DNA of 64,000 bases from Pararhizobium sp. YC-54 (GCF_025847205.1 NZ_JAOYTH010000002.1:434001-498000); one strand, 5' to 3'. Numbered from the stretch's first letter, positions 25,999 to 35,721 are shown. Made by a program: numbers and translations. Notes: generated by a model not told the origin, from the letters alone.

Positions 25999-26361
25999 CT
26001 AGATCACAACCGATTTCTGCTTTGATTGTGGCAACTGGTCGGTGACCGACAGGTTGGTCAATTTGTACCCGGCCTGATGCGCCGCCTTGGCGAGCAGATG
26101 GGCGGAAACCGGTGCTGTCAGAACGAAGAAGGCAAAACCGGCGAGCGCCCGCAGCAGGATGGCGGTCTCGCCCGCATGAATGCCGGCGGCCAGAAGAAGC
26201 AGGCCGGAGCCGACGGTGCCTGCCTTCGAGGCGGCATGCATGCGGGTATAAAGGTCGGGAAAGCGCAGCAGTCCGAGCGCTGCCAGCACGGTAAAGACAG
26301 ATCCTGCGACCAAGAGCAGGCTGACGGCAATCGCCATGATCATATCGATGTCGCCAGCCAT
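25999..26361 (-). CDS. mrpG: Mrp-type monovalent cation/H+ antiporter subunit G
   Basis: Small membrane subunit (MnhG/PhaG) of the multisubunit antiporter, 120 residues. Three membrane segments are visible: [35 protein letters not shown] and [20 protein letters not shown]. The diagnostic stretch is [21 protein letters not shown] cytoplasmic tail of about 25 residues follows. Last gene of the seven-gene operon; its ATG overlaps the mrpF stop by one base. Confidence 0.92.
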   Translation of the reverse strand: MAGDIDMIMAIAVSLLLVAGSVFTVLAALGLLRFPDLYTRMHAASKAGTVGSGLLLLAAGIHAGETAILLRALAGFAFFVLTAPVSAHLLAKAAHQAGYKLTNLSVTDQLPQSKQKSVVI

Positions 26362-26723
26362 TACCGGGCTCCCTTGTGTTTGCGGCGCGCGGGCTTGCCG
26401 TGCCTGGGCTTTGGCATTGTCTCGCGCCCCTTCTCCGTCTCCGGCGAAAGGCCCCGCGCCAGGATGAAACGGGCGAAGGCGACGGTTGCAAGGAAGCCGA
26501 CGAGACTCAGCGCAATAGCGATGTCGATATAGAGATTGAAGCCGCTTTTGATGGCGATGACGGCGATGAAGCCGATGGCAATCGCCACCAGCATGTCGAG
26601 GCCGAGCAACCGGTCGGGCAATGCCGGCCCGCGCAGGATCCGCAGCACCGTCAAAAGCAGGCCGAGCGACAGGGCGGCAGCAGCGAAATGTATCGAATAG
26701 GACAGGATTTCAGCGGCACTCAT
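26361..26723 (-). CDS. mrpF: Mrp-type monovalent cation/H+ antiporter subunit F
   Basis: MnhF/PhaF subunit, 120 residues with three membrane segments (about 8-27, 43-60, 66-88). The conserved loop is [19 protein letters not shown], and [21 protein letters not shown] is the third helix. The C-terminal 30 residues are a basic tail ([16 protein letters not shown]) longer than in many homologues. It is coupled to mrpE by a four-base overlap and to mrpG by one base. Confidence 0.92.
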   Translation of the reverse strand: MSAAEILSYSIHFAAAALSLGLLLTVLRILRGPALPDRLLGLDMLVAIAIGFIAVIAIKSGFNLYIDIAIALSLVGFLATVAFARFILARGLSPETEKGRETMPKPRHGKPARRKHKGAR

Positions 26724-27196
26724 AGCGGAAAAGCCTCCCGGATCCGGCGTTCGAAGCCCAAGGAAATTGCCCGTTTTTCGGCCGCCGGATCATGGCAATC
26801 GAGCGCGTGGACATAAAGGGTCTTGCGGTCGTCGGAGACATCGACCGAGAGCGTGCCCGGCGTCAGGGTAATCAGATTGGCAAGCAGCGTGATCTCGAAA
26901 TCGCGCGTCAGCGACAGCGGGAAGGCAAAGATGCCCGGCCGCAGCCGCATATCCGGCCGCAGCACCATGACCGCCACCTTGATGGCCGAGAGCGCCAGTT
27001 CCTTGAAGAACAGGGCGGCAAGCAGCAAAAGCTTGACGGGACGGATGCGGCGGCGCGCAGCGGAAAACTGTTCGCGCACCAGCCAGAGCGACAGCGCGCC
27101 GGCGGCAAAGCCGAGCAGCAGATTGTGAACCGTGAAACTGCCGGATACGGCCGCCCAGGTCAGCGTCAGCAGCAGATTGACGAAAAGGAAGGTCAC
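26720..27196 (-). CDS. mrpE: Mrp-type Na+/H+ antiporter subunit E
   Basis: MnhE/PhaE subunit, 158 residues. Two N-terminal membrane segments ([20 protein letters not shown] and [15 protein letters not shown]) and a third ([20 protein letters not shown]) precede the conserved domain [20 protein letters not shown] and [12 protein letters not shown]. Four-base overlaps at both ends with mrpD and mrpF indicate translational coupling. Confidence 0.92.
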   Translation of the reverse strand: MTFLFVNLLLTLTWAAVSGSFTVHNLLLGFAAGALSLWLVREQFSAARRRIRPVKLLLLAALFFKELALSAIKVAVMVLRPDMRLRPGIFAFPLSLTRDFEITLLANLITLTPGTLSVDVSDDRKTLYVHALDCHDPAAEKRAISLGFERRIREAFPL

Positions 27197-28752
27197 GGCG
27201 CACCTCCAGCCGGAAAGACGGAGTTGAGATAGGCCGACGGCTCGCTCAGCGCCGACGCGGCCTGCTGGGCGAGGTTCATGAGGGTTTCGGGAAACAACCC
27301 GATGACAACGCTGAGCGCCGTCAGGACCATGAGCGGCAACAGGGCGGTTGCATCGAGCGGCTCCGGTGTTGCCGCAAGCTCAGCGTCCACCGGGCGCCAA
27401 TAGGCAAGCAGGAACACCCGGCCGGTGGCGATCATGGTCAGGAAGCCGGACAAAAGCAGGATACTCGCCAGCCAGGAAACGCCGGCATCGATGGCGGCCT
27501 TGACCAGCATGACCTTCGGCCAGAAACCGGAAAACGGCGGCAGGCCGGACACGGCGAAGAACAGCATCAGCGACAGCGCCGTGAACAAAAGATGGTGGCG
27601 ATAGAGCCCGCCGGCGCCTGCAAGCGAAAAGCCGCCACTCAATCGGGCGGCAAGACCGGCAGCCAGATAGAGCGCCGTCATCACCAGCATCGAATGAAGC
27701 GCATAGAAAATCACCCCGCCGATCGCATCGGAGCCGCCCAGCGCAAGGCCGGCAAGCATGGCGCCGATGCCGGAGATGACGAGGTAACCAAGCAGGCGGC
27801 GTGTATCGGTCTGCGCCAGCGCGCCGAGCGTGCCGGTCAGCATCGTCAGCGCCGCGACAACAGCAAGCACCAGACCCAGCTGTTCCCGCTCGGCCGGAAA
27901 CAGCATGGCGCAGATGCGGATCAGGCCGTAGATCCCGACCTTGGTGAGCAGGCCGGCAAACAGCGCCGAAACGACGATGCGCGGGGTGTGATAGGAGGCG
28001 GGCAGCCAGAAGTTCAGCGGAAACGCGGCAGCCTTCATCGAAAAGGCGAGGATGTAGAGCGCCGTCAGCGTTACCAGCGGTGCCAGCGTCTGCAGCCCCG
28101 GCGCCTTGCGCGCAATGTCGGCCATGTTGAGCGTGCCGAAAATTCCGTAAAGATAACCCGTGGTGATCAGGAACAGCGTTGTCGCGACGAGGTTGAGAAA
28201 CCCGTATTTGACCGCCCCGTCGATCTGCTCACGCTCCGAACCCAGCACCAGCAGTCCGAACGACGAGATCAGCAGCACCTCGAACCAGACATAGAGGTTG
28301 AAGACGTCGCCGGTAAGAAAAGCGCCGCTGACGCCGGCCATCAGCAGCATCAGGAAGGGGTAGAAGCCGTAGCGCCTTCCGCTGGCATTGATGTCGCCGA
28401 TCGCCGCCACGGCGCCGGCGAATGCCACCACCGCCGACATCAACGCAAACAGGGCGCCGGTGAGATCGGCCGTGAACGCGATGCCGAAGGGTGGCAGCCA
28501 GCGCCCCATGACCATCGTCACCGGCCCGCTGCCTGCCACATGCCAGAGCAGCGCCGCATCGAGCACAACGAGGACGGCAAGCGCTGCCACGGCGATCAGC
28601 GGCTGCAGCCAGCCTTTGTGCCGGATCATCATCAAGAGAGCGCCGATGGCGATGCACCAGACAGCCGGCAGGATCACCAGCCAGTCGAGCGCCGCCACCG
28701 GTTGAAGAACGAGCGCTGCGGAGAGATCTGCGGGAGAAGTGGAAGCGGCCAT
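27193..28752 (-). CDS. mrpD: Mrp-type Na+/H+ antiporter subunit D
   Basis: Large proton-translocating-type subunit related to complex I NuoN/M, 519 residues with about 14 membrane segments. Landmarks are AVVAFAGAVAAIGDINASGR, GDVFNLYVWFEVLLISSFGL with the conserved Glu, KAAAFPLNFWLPASYHTPRI with the conserved Lys, and SGLPPFSGFWPKVMLVKA. It follows mrpC after a gap of only a few bases and overlaps mrpE. It forms the ion-translocating core with MrpA. Confidence 0.95.
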   Translation of the reverse strand: MAASTSPADLSAALVLQPVAALDWLVILPAVWCIAIGALLMMIRHKGWLQPLIAVAALAVLVVLDAALLWHVAGSGPVTMVMGRWLPPFGIAFTADLTGALFALMSAVVAFAGAVAAIGDINASGRRYGFYPFLMLLMAGVSGAFLTGDVFNLYVWFEVLLISSFGLLVLGSEREQIDGAVKYGFLNLVATTLFLITTGYLYGIFGTLNMADIARKAPGLQTLAPLVTLTALYILAFSMKAAAFPLNFWLPASYHTPRIVVSALFAGLLTKVGIYGLIRICAMLFPAEREQLGLVLAVVAALTMLTGTLGALAQTDTRRLLGYLVISGIGAMLAGLALGGSDAIGGVIFYALHSMLVMTALYLAAGLAARLSGGFSLAGAGGLYRHHLLFTALSLMLFFAVSGLPPFSGFWPKVMLVKAAIDAGVSWLASILLLSGFLTMIATGRVFLLAYWRPVDAELAATPEPLDATALLPLMVLTALSVVIGLFPETLMNLAQQAASALSEPSAYLNSVFPAGGAP

Positions 28753-28757
28753 GTCTG

Positions 28758-29135
28758 TCAGTATCCGAGCGGCGGCGGCAGGACGTCGTCCGGCTCGGCC
28801 ACACGCATTGCCTCGGTGTTGTCTGTTCCAAGAACGCTATAGGCGCGCCAGGCGAGCACCAAAAGGAAGGCAAAGAACGAGAAGGAAATGACGATTGCCG
28901 TCAGGATCAGCGCCTGCGGCAGCGGATTGGCGGTCGCGCCAGTGGGAACATCAAACCCTGCCCCGATCACCGGCGGCACCTCGCGCATGATGCGGCCGCT
29001 GGTGAAGATCAACAGATTGACCGCATTGCCGAGAATGGCGACGCCGAGCAGCATGCGGATGATCGATTTCGACAGGAGCAGGTAGACAGCGACGGTGAGG
29101 AAGATGCCGGTCAGGACGCAGAAAACGGGTTCCAT
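28758..29135 (-). CDS. mrpC: Mrp-type Na+/H+ antiporter subunit C
   Basis: NuoK-like subunit, 125 residues from [20 protein letters not shown]. Three membrane segments lie at about 3-22, 28-48 and 73-95. The conserved pattern is LGVAILGNAVNLLIFTSGR followed by DPLPQALILTAIVI-type sequence (here ANPLPQALILTAIVISFSFF). The start at 29135 has GGGGAGA upstream and overlaps the mrpB stop by one base. The open frame to 29270 is a shadow of mrpB. Confidence 0.93.
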   Translation of the reverse strand: MEPVFCVLTGIFLTVAVYLLLSKSIIRMLLGVAILGNAVNLLIFTSGRIMREVPPVIGAGFDVPTGATANPLPQALILTAIVISFSFFAFLLVLAWRAYSVLGTDNTEAMRVAEPDDVLPPPLGY

Positions 29136-29554
29136 CAGTCTTCTCCCCTTTCCTCGAGCGACAGGGCAATGGACGTGACCGCGCCGACGACGACCAGATA
29201 GACGCCGATATCGAACGTCATGACGCTCGACAGCGGGATTTCTTCGCCAAGAACCACCGGATAGACCCACAGCCCGGTCATGAACGGCACATGGAAGGCC
29301 ATCGACATGAGGCCGGACAGTGTTGCGAGCAGCAGTCCGGCGCCGGCGATCGACAACGGATGAAAGACGATTGCCCGCCGCACCGTCTCGACGCCGAAGG
29401 CAATGCCATAGATCGACAAAGCGGCGACCGCGATCAGCCCGCCGATGAAACCGCCGCCCGGCTCGTTATGGCCGCGCAAGAGCACGAAAATCGAAAACAG
29501 CACCATGACGCTGACGATGACCGGGGCGATGGTGCGCAAGATCAGCGATTTCAT
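29135..29554 (-). CDS. mrpB: Mrp-type Na+/H+ antiporter subunit B
   Basis: MnhB subunit, 139 residues with four membrane segments. Diagnostic is [20 protein letters not shown] in the first loop and helix, followed by [20 protein letters not shown] and [20 protein letters not shown]. It overlaps mrpA by four bases at its start and mrpC by one base at its end. A separate MrpB is retained although MrpA also ends with an MrpB-like region. Confidence 0.93.
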   Translation of the reverse strand: MKSLILRTIAPVIVSVMVLFSIFVLLRGHNEPGGGFIGGLIAVAALSIYGIAFGVETVRRAIVFHPLSIAGAGLLLATLSGLMSMAFHVPFMTGLWVYPVVLGEEIPLSSVMTFDIGVYLVVVGAVTSIALSLEERGED

Positions 29555-31911
29555 CGGCCACCCTCCTCCTGATCCGGATCGTTGTCGGCGATACGGCGCA
29601 TCGAGCCTGCCTTAAGGCGGATGAGCGACAAAATGGCAAGCCCGGCGATCATCACCACGGCAATCTCGCCGAGCGTATCGGTGCCGCGAAAATCGACGAT
29701 GATGACATTCACCACATTGCCGCCATGGGCGATGGTTTTCGAATACTGGCCGAAGAAATCGGACAGTGCCGTGTTGAACGGCGCTTGCGTCACTTTCAAG
29801 AGCAGCAGCCCGGCGCCGAGCCCGCAGGCAAGCGCGATCGCTGCGTCCGGCAGCGTCTCGCGCAACGGCCTCTGGTCCGACTGCGACAGCCTGAGCCGCG
29901 TCATCACCAGCGCCAGGATGACGACGGCCAGCGTTTCGATCATGAACTGGGTGAAGGCCAGATCCGGCGCGCCGTAGAGCAGGAAGATGACGGCGACCGA
30001 AAACCCCTGGATGCCGAGCGAGACGATCGCCGTCAGCCGGTCCCTGGCCAGGATAACGGCAAACAGGCCAATCACCGCAATGATCATGATCACCAGCTCG
30101 TGCAGCGGAAGGGCTGGAAACACCGGCGCCAGCGCCAGCTCGCCAAACAGCAACGGCGGCACGACAAGAACGATGGCCACCATCACGAATGTCACGGTCA
30201 TATAGCTATCGAGCCTGCCGTTCTGCAGCCTTTGGGTAACGGCAAAGGCCACGCGCAGGAGACCGCGGATCGCCTGATCGAAACCGCGATCCGGCCCCCA
30301 GCCGATAGCGTTGAGAACTGTCGCAACCGCCGCCCGCAGACGGGCAAGACCGAGATAGAAGCCGGCACCAAGCACAACGGTCAGCACCGACAGGCCAAGC
30401 GGCACGCCGATATGCGGCACAAGCGATAGGTCGATGCTGCGTGGTTCGCCGGCAATGGCCGATGCCATGGGTGAGGAAATCAGCGCGTGGACACGGCCCG
30501 GCAGCACGGCGGCGGCAAACCCGGCGAGCGCCAGCACGGCTGGCCCGAGCCAGAGCAGGACGGGCGCCTCATGCGCGTGCTTCGGCGTCGCCACCGGCCG
30601 TCCGATAAACGGCTTCAGCGCCACGGCAAAGGCGACGGCGAACATCAGCGCATTGCCGGTCACGGTAAAAGCGGCCAAGCTGATCGAGCGCAGGCTGAAG
30701 GACGACAAAGCGGCATAGACCTCCTCCTTCGCCAGAAAGCCGAAGAATGGCGGCAGCCCGCCCATCGAGATGGCGGCGGCCAGCGCAATCGCAAAGGTGA
30801 GCGGCATGGCCGATCGCAGACCGCCAAGCCGGGTGATGTCACGCGCTCCGGTCTCGTGATCGATGATGCCGGCCACCATGAACAGCGCGCCCTTGAACAG
30901 CGAATGCGCGACAAGATAGAGCACCGCCGCCTCGATGGCATGGGGCGCGCCAAAGCCGGTCAGAAGCACCAGAAGACCGAGTGACGACATGGTCGTATAG
31001 GCGAGCATCAGCTTGAGATCGGTCTGGCGCACCGCCAGAAGTGCGCCGGTAATGAGCGTCGCAGCACCGAACACCGGCAGGATGACCTGCCACTCCGGCG
31101 TGCCGCCAAGCACGGGATTGAGCCGCATCAACAGGTAGACGCCGGCTTTCACCATGGTGGCCGAATGCAGGTAGGCCGAGACCGGTGTCGGCGCTTCCAT
31201 GGCGTTCGGCAGCCAGAAATGGAACGGAAACTGCGCCGACTTGGTGAAGGCACCGCCGAGCACCAGGATCAGGGCTGCGAGATAGAGCGGGCTCGCCTTG
31301 ACCACCGGCCCCAGCGGCGACAGAGCCGAGAACTGGGTGACGCCGGAGATGTTCCACAGCACGATCAGCCCGGCGAGCAGCAGCAGCCCGCCACCGCCGG
31401 TGACGACCAGCGCCTGGAATGCCGCGCGCCTTGCGGCTTGGCGATGGTGATCAAAGCCGATCAAAAGGAACGAGGTGATCGAGGTCAGTTCCCAGAAGAC
31501 GAACAGCATCAGAAAACTGTCCGAGGCCACCAGACCGAGCATCGATCCCATGAACATCAACAGGAACGAGAAGAAGCGCCCCTGATGCGGATGGCCTTTG
31601 AGATAACCGCCGGAATAGAGCACGATCAGCGCGCCGATGCCGGAAATCAACAGCAGGAAGGTCAGCGACAGCCCGTCCAGCAGCCAGGAGAAACTGACAT
31701 TGAAGGACGGCACCCAGAGATAGCCGCCGATCACGGTTTCGCCACGGGCGATTTCGGCCGAAAACCCGAGAAAATGCAGGAAGACAAAGGCGGGAATGAG
31801 CGCCAGCACCCAGGCTGCGTTATGGCCGAGAACCCGCGTCAGAGCGGGTGCCGCGAGCGCGCCCAGAAAGGGAAGGCAAAGGGCCAGAAATGTCAGGTCT
31901 GCGACATTCAC
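29551..31911 (-). CDS. mrpA: Mrp-type Na+/H+ antiporter subunit A
   Basis: Largest antiporter subunit (NuoL-like), 786 residues and about 20 membrane segments. Landmarks are [40 protein letters not shown] with the key Glu, [20 protein letters not shown] with the key Lys, [15 protein letters not shown] and [17 protein letters not shown]. The C-terminal 200 residues carry the MbeD/MrpB-like domains ([40 protein letters not shown]). First gene of the operon. It faces msrB across about 250 bases that must hold both promoters. The operon supports sodium or potassium and pH tolerance; in Sinorhizobium the homologue is pha. Confidence 0.95.
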   Translation of the reverse strand: MNVADLTFLALCLPFLGALAAPALTRVLGHNAAWVLALIPAFVFLHFLGFSAEIARGETVIGGYLWVPSFNVSFSWLLDGLSLTFLLLISGIGALIVLYSGGYLKGHPHQGRFFSFLLMFMGSMLGLVASDSFLMLFVFWELTSITSFLLIGFDHHRQAARRAAFQALVVTGGGGLLLLAGLIVLWNISGVTQFSALSPLGPVVKASPLYLAALILVLGGAFTKSAQFPFHFWLPNAMEAPTPVSAYLHSATMVKAGVYLLMRLNPVLGGTPEWQVILPVFGAATLITGALLAVRQTDLKLMLAYTTMSSLGLLVLLTGFGAPHAIEAAVLYLVAHSLFKGALFMVAGIIDHETGARDITRLGGLRSAMPLTFAIALAAAISMGGLPPFFGFLAKEEVYAALSSFSLRSISLAAFTVTGNALMFAVAFAVALKPFIGRPVATPKHAHEAPVLLWLGPAVLALAGFAAAVLPGRVHALISSPMASAIAGEPRSIDLSLVPHIGVPLGLSVLTVVLGAGFYLGLARLRAAVATVLNAIGWGPDRGFDQAIRGLLRVAFAVTQRLQNGRLDSYMTVTFVMVAIVLVVPPLLFGELALAPVFPALPLHELVIMIIAVIGLFAVILARDRLTAIVSLGIQGFSVAVIFLLYGAPDLAFTQFMIETLAVVILALVMTRLRLSQSDQRPLRETLPDAAIALACGLGAGLLLLKVTQAPFNTALSDFFGQYSKTIAHGGNVVNVIIVDFRGTDTLGEIAVVMIAGLAILSLIRLKAGSMRRIADNDPDQEEGGR

Positions 31912-32165
31912 GGGTCAGCGGGGCCTTTCAGGGTTGTCGGTGACGAAAGCAGGATGCCGGCGACGAATGCCGCGAGGGATGCATTGGGGATAAGCCAAGC
32001 GGTTGGCAAACTCAAGGTTGCCGACAGATATACAGGCCCCCCGGCCCGCCTTCACCGTAAAATACCAGCCACAAGGGTGTTATCTATTTTGATCGTCCGG
32101 GTGCCGGCCACGGTTGCCGGAACCGGAGCGGCGCCTATGTTTTCGATGAGATCAGGGAGGGATTG

Positions 32166-32573
32166 ATGCGCGACACCAGCACCTTGAAAGTGATGAAGAC
32201 CGACGCGGAATGGCGGGCGCAGCTGACCCCGGACCAGTATCGCATCACCCGCCAGAACGGCACCGAGCGGGCCTTTTCAGGTCCGGATTTCGAACCGGGC
32301 AGGCATGGCACCTATCACTGCATCTGCTGCAACCGGCCGCTCTTTCGCTCAAAGGCCCAATTCGATGCCGGCACCGGCTGGCCGAGCTTTCTCGCACCGA
32401 TGACCGATGATGCGGTCACCCGGCACCCCGATGCTTCCTATGGCCTGACCCGCACGGAAATCCGCTGCGCCGATTGCGAGGCGCATCTCGGCCATGTCTT
32501 TCCCGACGGCCCGCCACCGACCGGCCTGCGCTACAGCATCAACGGTGTCGCCCTGTCGTTTGAACAGGAATGA
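32166..32573 (+). CDS. msrB: MsrB-family methionine-R-sulfoxide reductase with Ser at the catalytic Cys position
   Basis: The product is 135 residues with the MsrB fold: [34 protein letters not shown] and [20 protein letters not shown]. The zinc cysteines C52, C55, C101 and C104 are present. The catalytic cysteine of the RYCxNS motif is Ser124 here ([10 protein letters not shown], codon AGC), and the usual recycling-cysteine position is Thr70. A single TGC-to-AGC change would explain it. Activity is therefore doubtful, or the protein has another role. The 3' end lies inside a 393-bp tandem duplication that leaves this copy intact. Confidence 0.88.
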   Translation: MRDTSTLKVMKTDAEWRAQLTPDQYRITRQNGTERAFSGPDFEPGRHGTYHCICCNRPLFRSKAQFDAGTGWPSFLAPMTDDAVTRHPDASYGLTRTEIRCADCEAHLGHVFPDGPPPTGLRYSINGVALSFEQE

Positions 32574-32634
32574 CCCGCAAGCCGGGGTAACCAAGGACCT
32601 ATCTGATATTTGACCGCCAGCCGAGATGCGTGCG

Positions 32635-32866
32635 CTACACAGAAGCGCTGCTGATGCAGGTGAGAACGGCGGAATAATGCACCGCAGCGGCAGTGACGAC
32701 AAAGCCGTGCCAGATGGCGTTCTGGAAGCGCAGCTTTTCCCAGACGTGGAAGATCACGCCGCAGGAATAGAGTATGCCGCCCACAAGGATGAGAATCAGC
32801 GTCGTTTCCGTCAGCTGCGACAAAAGCGGACCGGCAGCAAAGACGCCGCTCCAGCCCATGGCGAGG
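32635..32866 (-). pseudogene. Duplicated 3' fragment of the hemolysin III-family gene
   Basis: Encodes the same last roughly 75 residues as the complete gene ([20 protein letters not shown] through LTCISSASV) but lacks the first two thirds. Read from 32910 it would give a 91-residue hybrid whose first residues are antisense msrB sequence. No ribosome binding site is apparent, so it is probably silent. Confidence 0.85.
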
Positions 32867-32966
32867 TTGCGAGGCGCATCTCGGCCATGTCTTTCCCGAC
32901 GGCCCGCCACCGACCGGCCTGCGCTACAGCATCAACGGTGTCGCCCTGTCGTTTGAACAGGAATGA
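32867..32966 (+). pseudogene. Duplicated 3' fragment of msrB
   Basis: Repeats the last 32 codons of msrB, including the AGC serine codon, and its stop at 32964-32966. It has no start and is a by-product of the tandem duplication. Confidence 0.85.
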
Positions 32967-33027
32967 CCCGCAAGCCGGGGTAACCAAGGACCTATCTGAT
33001 ATTTGACCGCCAGCCGAGATGCGTGCG

Positions 33028-33687
33028 CTACACAGAAGCGCTGCTGATGCAGGTGAGAACGGCGGAATAATGCACCGCAGCGGCAGTGACGACAAAGCCG
33101 TGCCAGATGGCGTTCTGGAAGCGCAGCTTTTCCCAGACGTGGAAGATCACGCCGCAGGAATAGAGTATGCCGCCCACAAGGATGAGAATCAGCGTCGTTT
33201 CCGTCAGCTGCGACAAAAGCGGACCGGCAGCAAAGACGCCGCTCCAGCCCATGGCGAGGTAAAGCAGGATGGCCACCTTGTCGAAGCGGCCGGGAAAGAC
33301 GCACTTGATCAGCACGCCGACGATGGCGATCGTCCAGATGCCGATCAGCATGCCGAACAGGTAGGGATCGTCCCAGCCGCGTTGCAGGAAGGGCGTATAG
33401 GTGGCGGCGATCAGGATGAAGATCGACGAATGGTCGAAGCGGCGCAGGAACCATTTGGTCTGCGATACCGGATAGAGATTATACAGGAAGGAGATCGACA
33501 GCGTCGCCACCAGCCCCGCGCCATAGATCCAGGCGGCGATCAGCTGTCCGGACGTGCTCCAGACGCTGGCATAGAAGATCATCGCCGTGACGCCGACCAG
33601 CGCAAACGCAAGGCCGATGCCATGAACGACGCCATCGGCAATCAGCTCAGAGCGATCGTAGTTCCATTTGATGCCCTTGATCTCCAC
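33028..33687 (-). CDS. Hemolysin III / YqfA (PAQR-type) family membrane protein
   Basis: The product is 219 residues with seven membrane segments, starting MEIKGIKWNYDRSELIADGV. Family residues are the early ELIADGVVHGIG motif (Glu, Asp, His), FLRRFDHSSIFILIAATYTP with the conserved Asp-His-Ser, and the last-helix QNAIWHGFVVTAAAVHYSAV with paired histidines that form the metal site of PAQR-like proteins. It is complete; a second copy of its 3' third lies downstream. Function in bacteria is not established, and the hemolysin name is historical. Confidence 0.9.
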   Translation of the reverse strand: MEIKGIKWNYDRSELIADGVVHGIGLAFALVGVTAMIFYASVWSTSGQLIAAWIYGAGLVATLSISFLYNLYPVSQTKWFLRRFDHSSIFILIAATYTPFLQRGWDDPYLFGMLIGIWTIAIVGVLIKCVFPGRFDKVAILLYLAMGWSGVFAAGPLLSQLTETTLILILVGGILYSCGVIFHVWEKLRFQNAIWHGFVVTAAAVHYSAVLTCISSASV

Positions 33688-33992
33688 GGCAGCCCCTCAA
33701 CACTTCATTCCGGTATTTCATTCCGGTATTTCATTTCGGCTGGGCCTCTTTTCACCACGGCCCTGCCCGCCCCCCAAACCACCATCGCAGTTTGCCGCCA
33801 ACAGGGACGCCCGGCAAGCCCGGCAACCGCAGCAATCTGACACAGGGTTAAAGGCTGAAACAGGGCCGGAAAGATCAACAATTGCAACAGTCAGACATCT
33901 CGCCTGGGACGGCATGCTCACACGCAACGGGCGGCAGTCCGGCAAGGCTGCCGCTTTCGAAGGCCGAGCAAAAGGCGCGTCCGGCTTGTGGC

Positions 33993-34415
33993 TCAGCGGT
34001 CGATCAGCACCGCGCATTTGCAATGGCTGGCGACGCGGCTGGCGGTCGAGCCGATGAAATAATCGATCAGCCCCGGCCGGTGCGAGGCGATGATGACCAG
34101 GTCGCCCTGCGCCTCTTCGGCATAGGCGTTGATCACGCCGGCCGCACCGCCGATGCGGATTTCGACGCGGCCTTTGATGCCATGCTTTGCCATGAGATCG
34201 ATCAAGGTCTTCCTGGCATGCCCGCGCGAGGCCTCCATCATTTCCAGCGGAAAATCGACGATCATGTAGCCCTGGGCATAGGCGTTCAGATCCTCGAGGA
34301 CGTTGAGCAGGATGATCTCGCCGCCCTCGTCGAGCAGCGACTTGGCGCGCTCCAGGACCTTTTCGCCGTGCTCCAGCTGGTCCATGGCAATCGGAACGAT
34401 AATTCTCGAATACAT
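33993..34415 (-). CDS. Universal stress protein (UspA family)
   Basis: The product is 140 residues from MYSRIIVPIAMDQLEHGEKV, with GAGGAGACAG upstream of the ATG at 34415. The UspA nucleotide-binding fold ends with the ATP motif GDLVIIASHRPGLIDYFIGS and TASRVASHCKCAVLIDR (G-2x-G-9x-G type). The open frame to 34562 is not supported. A single-domain Usp, probably stress induced; no partner gene is adjacent. The 300 bases to the hemolysin III-family gene contain only short direct repeats (ATTCCGGTATTTC near 33706-33730). Confidence 0.9.
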   Translation of the reverse strand: MYSRIIVPIAMDQLEHGEKVLERAKSLLDEGGEIILLNVLEDLNAYAQGYMIVDFPLEMMEASRGHARKTLIDLMAKHGIKGRVEIRIGGAAGVINAYAEEAQGDLVIIASHRPGLIDYFIGSTASRVASHCKCAVLIDR

Positions 34416-34658
34416 GACTGTCTCCTCGGGTTCGCCGCGCCGGCCACGGCGGGCTGACGGCCTGTCTTGCAGACCATCATCCGCTGGTTGCGCGGATAGA
34501 TTCAATATAGGTGCGCGAATGGAAAAGTCACAACCCGCCATACGGTCGCAGGCGATTGTCAACAGGCTGAGAACAGTACATCGTCAATACCGCACCTTCC
34601 GTGAACGCCGCGCGCGCGTCATATAGTTCCATGAAGAGTATCAGACGGGACCGGACCG

Positions 34659-35618
34659 ATGGCCAGCTTCGACAGACGCACGTTCATGAAATTTTCGGCC
34701 ACGGCATTGGTCGCCGGAAGCACCGTCACCACCACCAAGGCAGGAAGCACGCCCATGACCGTTCACGCCGAAGACCACGCCGTCCGCATGCCCGCCTATA
34801 TCGATCATTCGCATCTTGTCGTGCGCGACCTGCCGATGGTCTCTTCCTGGTACCAGACGATCATGGGGCTGACGCCGCTCGAAAAGACGGCAAGCGGCGA
34901 AACGCTCGGCGTTGCCGGCCGTCCGTTGCTGACGCTGACAACGCAAGGCAATGCGGCGATTGCGCCGCAGAATGCGCCGGGCCTGTTCCACACGGCCTTC
35001 CTTGTGCCCGACCGCACCGAGCTTGGCCGCTGGCTCGCGCATATCGCCCATAACAACGTGCCTTTGCAGGGCGCGTCCGACCATCTGGTTTCGGAGGCCA
35101 TCTATCTCGGCGACCCGGAAGGCAACGGCATCGAGGTCTATCGCGACCGGCCGCGCGACGAGTGGAACTTTATAGAGGACGGCATGGTGAAGATGGCGAC
35201 GCTGCCGCTCGACCTGCAGGCGCTCTATGACGAAGCCCCGAAGGACAAGTGGGACGGCATGGCCGAGGGCACTGCCATTGGCCATATCCATCTGCAGGTT
35301 TCCGACATTCCGCAGGCCAACGCGTTTTTCCGCGATGTGCTCGGCCTTAACCTGATGGCCACCTATCCCGGTGCCAGCTTCTTTGCCTCGGGCAAGTATC
35401 ACCATCATGTCGGCGCCAATATCTGGAACTCGCGCGGTGCGCCGAAGCGTCAGGCCAACATGACCGGCCTGTCGGACTATACGGTCCATTTCAACGATCC
35501 GGCCAAGCTGCAGAACGCCGTTGCCAGGCTCGACGAACTGGAAATCCCGGTGACCCGCAACGGCGATACCGTTTCCCTGATCGACCCCTGGGGCATCGGC
35601 CTGAAGCTGGTCGGCTGA
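34659..35618 (+). CDS. VOC (glyoxalase/bleomycin resistance) family protein with Tat-type signal
   Basis: The product is 319 residues. The N-terminus has DRRTFMKFSATALVAGSTV, which fits a twin-arginine signal. Two VOC modules follow. The first (about 47-165) has HSHLVVRDLPMVSSWYQTIM, LFHTAFLVPDRTEL and GNGIEVYRDRP. The second (about 205-319) has IGHIHLQVSDIPQANAFFRD and SDYTVHFNDPAKL. His in HSHL and HIHL and Glu in IEVY are in metal-ligand positions of extradiol (catechol 2,3-dioxygenase-like) enzymes. Substrate unknown. An internal ATG at 34755 would give a cytoplasmic form. Export is predicted, not shown. Confidence 0.87.
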   Translation: MASFDRRTFMKFSATALVAGSTVTTTKAGSTPMTVHAEDHAVRMPAYIDHSHLVVRDLPMVSSWYQTIMGLTPLEKTASGETLGVAGRPLLTLTTQGNAAIAPQNAPGLFHTAFLVPDRTELGRWLAHIAHNNVPLQGASDHLVSEAIYLGDPEGNGIEVYRDRPRDEWNFIEDGMVKMATLPLDLQALYDEAPKDKWDGMAEGTAIGHIHLQVSDIPQANAFFRDVLGLNLMATYPGASFFASGKYHHHVGANIWNSRGAPKRQANMTGLSDYTVHFNDPAKLQNAVARLDELEIPVTRNGDTVSLIDPWGIGLKLVG

Positions 35619-35648
35619 CGCGCTGCGCTCAAGCCTGCAGGCGAAATC

Positions 35649-35680
35649 GCCGTCCGCACCTTGAAGCAGGTGCGGACGGC
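35649..35680. terminator. Strong hairpin between convergent genes
   Basis: A perfect 13-base stem (GCCGTCCGCACCT and its complement) with a six-base loop. There is no T run on either side. It lies between the convergent VOC and aztD genes and may act as a bidirectional transcript end. Confidence 0.45.
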
Positions 35681-35686
35681 AGAGTA

Positions 35687-35716
35687 ATACCAAGTCTCGA
35701 TGATAGAGACTGGTAT
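35687..35716. repeat. Solo end of the palindromic element found at 43435
   Basis: ATACCAAGTCTCGATGATAG and the next two bases are identical to the first 22 bases of the 264-bp element, then continue ACTGGTAT. The 30 bases form a short imperfect hairpin. It appears to be a collapsed or truncated copy, just past the aztD stop. Confidence 0.6.
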
Positions 35717-35721
35717 AAATA

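Larger units (their letters stand above)
32474..33259. repeat. Perfect direct tandem duplication, 393-bp unit, two copies
   Basis: Bases 32474-32866 and 32867-33259 read the same by eye with a constant offset of 393. The unit contains the last 100 bases of msrB, the msrB-hemolysin III intergenic gap and about 230 bases of the 3' part of the hemolysin III-family gene. GCGAGG occurs at both edges of the unit, so slippage or recombination at a 6-base microhomology could have made it. The lack of divergence points to a recent event or an assembly artefact. Confidence 0.9.
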
